A DNA stretch of 32,130 bases from an uncultured Pelagibacteraceae bacterium. GTDB lineage: Bacteria; Pseudomonadota; Alphaproteobacteria; Pelagibacterales; Pelagibacteraceae. The notes beneath the pieces are model-generated. The model saw nothing but the letters and a program-made list of their open reading frames with translations, ran no database searches and was not told the origin of the DNA. Positions 30,907 through 32,130 of this stretch are shown in pieces. A program made the position numbers and the translations under genes. The stretch spans positions 1 through 32,130 of the forward strand of contig CACIPW010000007.1 in the NCBI GenBank assembly GCA_902588635.1, in the 5' to 3' direction. Positions within the stretch are counted from its first letter, which is position 1, and the number at the start of each line of letters is the position of its first letter.

Positions 30907-31734
30907 ATGAAAATACTTTACCAGGGATCTCCAGGAGCTTACTCGCATTTGGCTGCTAACGAACTTTATCCTGACGCTGAAATTGTAGCTTGCAAAACTT
31001 TTGACGAATGTTTTAGAAAAGCAGAAGAAGATAAAAATCTTAGAATAATTATACCTGAGTCAAATAGAATTACAGGAAATATAGGTATAGAATATTTAAT
31101 TTTTAAACATCGTTTAAATATATATGCTGAACATTTTCACAGAGTAGAGCATAACTTATTAGCGCTTCCAGGAACAAAATTGCAAAATATTAAGAATGCT
31201 TACTCTCATGCTCAAGCGTTATCTCAATGTTCAGAGTTTATAAAAAAAAATAATATAAATGAAAATGTTAGAGCTGATACAGCGGGCTCAGCTGCTTTAG
31301 TTGCAAAAAATAAAAATAAAAATGATGCTGCTATTGCTTCAAAATTAAGTGCAGATATTTATAAATTAGATATTATTGCATCAAATATAGAAAATGAAAA
31401 AGGCAATGTAACTCGTTTTCTAATAATGGGAAAAAATATTTTACAACCAAAATTGGGAAAAGAGAAATATATAACTTCATTTTTATTTAAATTGAAAAGC
31501 AAACCTGCTGCATTGTACCAATCTTTAGGAGGCTTTGCGATTAATGGAGTTAATTTAACTAAACTACAGAGCTATCCAGAGAAAAATTCATTTTCTTCTT
31601 ATTTCTTTCTCTGCGATTTGGATGGACACATTGACGATCCAAAAGTAAAAAAATCTCTCGAAGAACTAGGTTTACATTGTGAGGATTTTCACGTTCTAGG
31701 TGTTTTTCCAGCTGATAAGTTTCGAGATAATTAA
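30907..31734 (+). CDS. pheA: Prephenate dehydratase
   Basis: Converts prephenate to phenylpyruvate in phenylalanine synthesis. 275 aa, the monofunctional form without chorismate mutase. Seen: LYQGSPGAYSHLAA, a KTFDECF segment, SHAQALSQC, DTAGSAALVAK, NVTRFLIMG with the catalytic T-R-F, and an ACT regulatory domain (~195-275) with KPAALYQSLGGFAINGVNL and KLQSYP. The normally strict E-N-S motif reads PESNRITG. Phe feedback through the ACT domain is expected from the family. The SRP RNA gene follows after 55 nt. Confidence 0.94.
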   Translation: MKILYQGSPGAYSHLAANELYPDAEIVACKTFDECFRKAEEDKNLRIIIPESNRITGNIGIEYLIFKHRLNIYAEHFHRVEHNLLALPGTKLQNIKNAYSHAQALSQCSEFIKKNNINENVRADTAGSAALVAKNKNKNDAAIASKLSADIYKLDIIASNIENEKGNVTRFLIMGKNILQPKLGKEKYITSFLFKLKSKPAALYQSLGGFAINGVNLTKLQSYPEKNSFSSYFFLCDLDGHIDDPKVKKSLEELGLHCEDFHVLGVFPADKFRDN

Positions 31735-31753
31735 TTTTTTAAATACTTTAATA

Positions 31754-31783
31754 TTGTAGAATAGAAATCATTGCTGCTATAAT
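31754..31783 (+). promoter_or_regulatory. Sigma-70-type promoter for ffs
   Basis: A perfect -10 TATAAT (31778-31783) is preceded by TTGTAG (31754-31759) with an 18-nt spacer. The SRP RNA's first G at 31790 lies 7 nt after the -10 box, the expected start distance. This is the most convincing promoter in the window. Confidence 0.7.
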
Positions 31784-31789
31784 AGAATT

Positions 31790-31873
31790 GGAGACTAGAG
31801 GTGAATGCTGCTTGAACCCGACCAGATCTTAACAGAAGCAATCGTAGAGACAGTTGTTCAGGTTCTAGTCTCC
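31790..31873 (+). ncRNA. ffs: Signal recognition particle RNA (4.5S type)
   Basis: About 84 nt. The ends form a perfect 10-bp stem, GGAGACTAGA (31790-31799) with TCTAGTCTCC (31864-31873). The apex carries the SRP domain IV pattern: CCAGATCT, a TAAC loop, then AGAAGCAATCG, matching the 5' CAG / 3' AGCA internal loop of bacterial 4.5S RNA. The usual GGAA tetraloop is UAAC here, and adjacent pairs are A-U rather than G-C. Its place immediately before dnaX is the usual one. It scaffolds Ffh for membrane-protein targeting. Confidence 0.88.
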
Positions 31874-31883
31874 TTAACTTAAA

Positions 31884-32130
31884 ATGAACAAAAATTTAAA
31901 AGTTTTATCGTTAAAATACAGACCGCAAGTTTTTGGCGATTTAATAGGTCAAAGCATAGTTGCTGATACAATAGCTAATTCTATAAAATATAACAAAATT
32001 CCCAACGCGTATTTATTTACAGGAATAAGAGGAGTTGGAAAAACAACAATAGCAAGAATAGTTGCGAAATCTCTAAATTGTACAAATGGTTTTGACAAAA
32101 TCTGCAATGATAATCTTTGTGAAAATTGTG
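31884..32130 (+). CDS. dnaX: DNA polymerase III subunit gamma/tau, 3' truncated
   Basis: Clamp-loader ATPase, cut by the window edge after about 82 codons. Seen: LSLKYRPQVFGDLIGQ, NAYLFTGIRGVGKTTIARI with Walker A GIRGVGKTT (about 47-55), KSLNC, and the beginning of the Cys cluster (CNDNLCENC) that forms the zinc module. The ATG at 31884 lies 10 nt after the SRP RNA, so the ffs promoter may also read into dnaX. Confidence 0.95.
   Translation, partial: MNKNLKVLSLKYRPQVFGDLIGQSIVADTIANSIKYNKIPNAYLFTGIRGVGKTTIARIVAKSLNCTNGFDKICNDNLCENC

Noticed and set aside
1-32130. CRISPR arrays, insertion sequences, integrases, toxin-antitoxin pairs or prophage genes
   Set aside because: No direct-repeat arrays, transposase motifs or phage structural genes were seen; the MGME1-like nuclease alone does not make a prophage.

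Overview
The window is very AT-rich and densely packed: reading frames overlap or nearly touch, leaders are short and the codons are A/T-biased. It looks like the chromosome of a streamlined marine alphaproteobacterium of the SAR11/Pelagibacterales type. The alphaproteobacterial placement rests on a gcrA cell-cycle regulator, a DUF2948 gene between murA and hisD, the order hisS-hisZ-hisG with a short-form HisG, an NDUFA9-like gene, a membrane-anchored cytochrome c divergent from kdsB-pheA, and a tRNA-His without an encoded G-1. The SAR11 assignment is inferred from base composition, compactness and gene order; no database search was possible.

Layout. Positions 2-4915 hold a truncated VTT membrane protein, a tRNA-Thr on the minus strand, two small basic proteins of unknown function, then dcd-murA-DUF2948-hisD-infA and a tRNA-Phe. 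Positions 5026-5545 hold a cold-shock protein, a structured intergenic stretch with several hairpins, and tRNA-His. Positions 5550-8599 are hisS-hisZ-hisG, with hisS starting 4 nt after the tRNA. Positions 8623-12299 are a DNA-processing group, rmuC, a RecB/MGME1-like PD-(D/E)XK nuclease and sbcB, followed by thioredoxin. Positions 12296-24748 on the minus strand are an unbroken 14-gene array, in transcription order rnd-kdsD-lptC-lptB-aroA-cmk-rpsA-ihfB-pyrF-trpF-trpB-trpA-accD-folC, with no gap over 12 nt. Positions 24801-25893 hold an NDUFA9-like gene and a tiny membrane protein. Then come gcrA (minus), an ABC-2 permease with argD and argF (plus), cycM (minus), kdsB-pheA (plus), the SRP RNA gene ffs with a good promoter, and the start of dnaX at the window edge.

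Functionally this is mostly core housekeeping: amino-acid synthesis (His, Trp, Phe, Arg and the shikimate step), nucleotide metabolism (dcd, cmk, pyrF), envelope (murA, Kdo synthesis, Lpt export), fatty acid and folate synthesis, and translation. No mobile element, CRISPR array or phage region was seen, and no gene-free stretch exceeds 300 bases; the longest is 5236-5468.

The points most worth a second look are residue-level oddities in otherwise ordinary enzymes. TrpB has an Asp where the catalytic Glu belongs and several rewritten signature loops. Cytidylate kinase lacks the P-loop lysine. AccD has a collapsed zinc knuckle and Dcd an altered active-site loop. Other points are the tRNA-His/hisS arrangement, the three-nuclease group, and the hairpin-rich gap between csp and tRNA-His.
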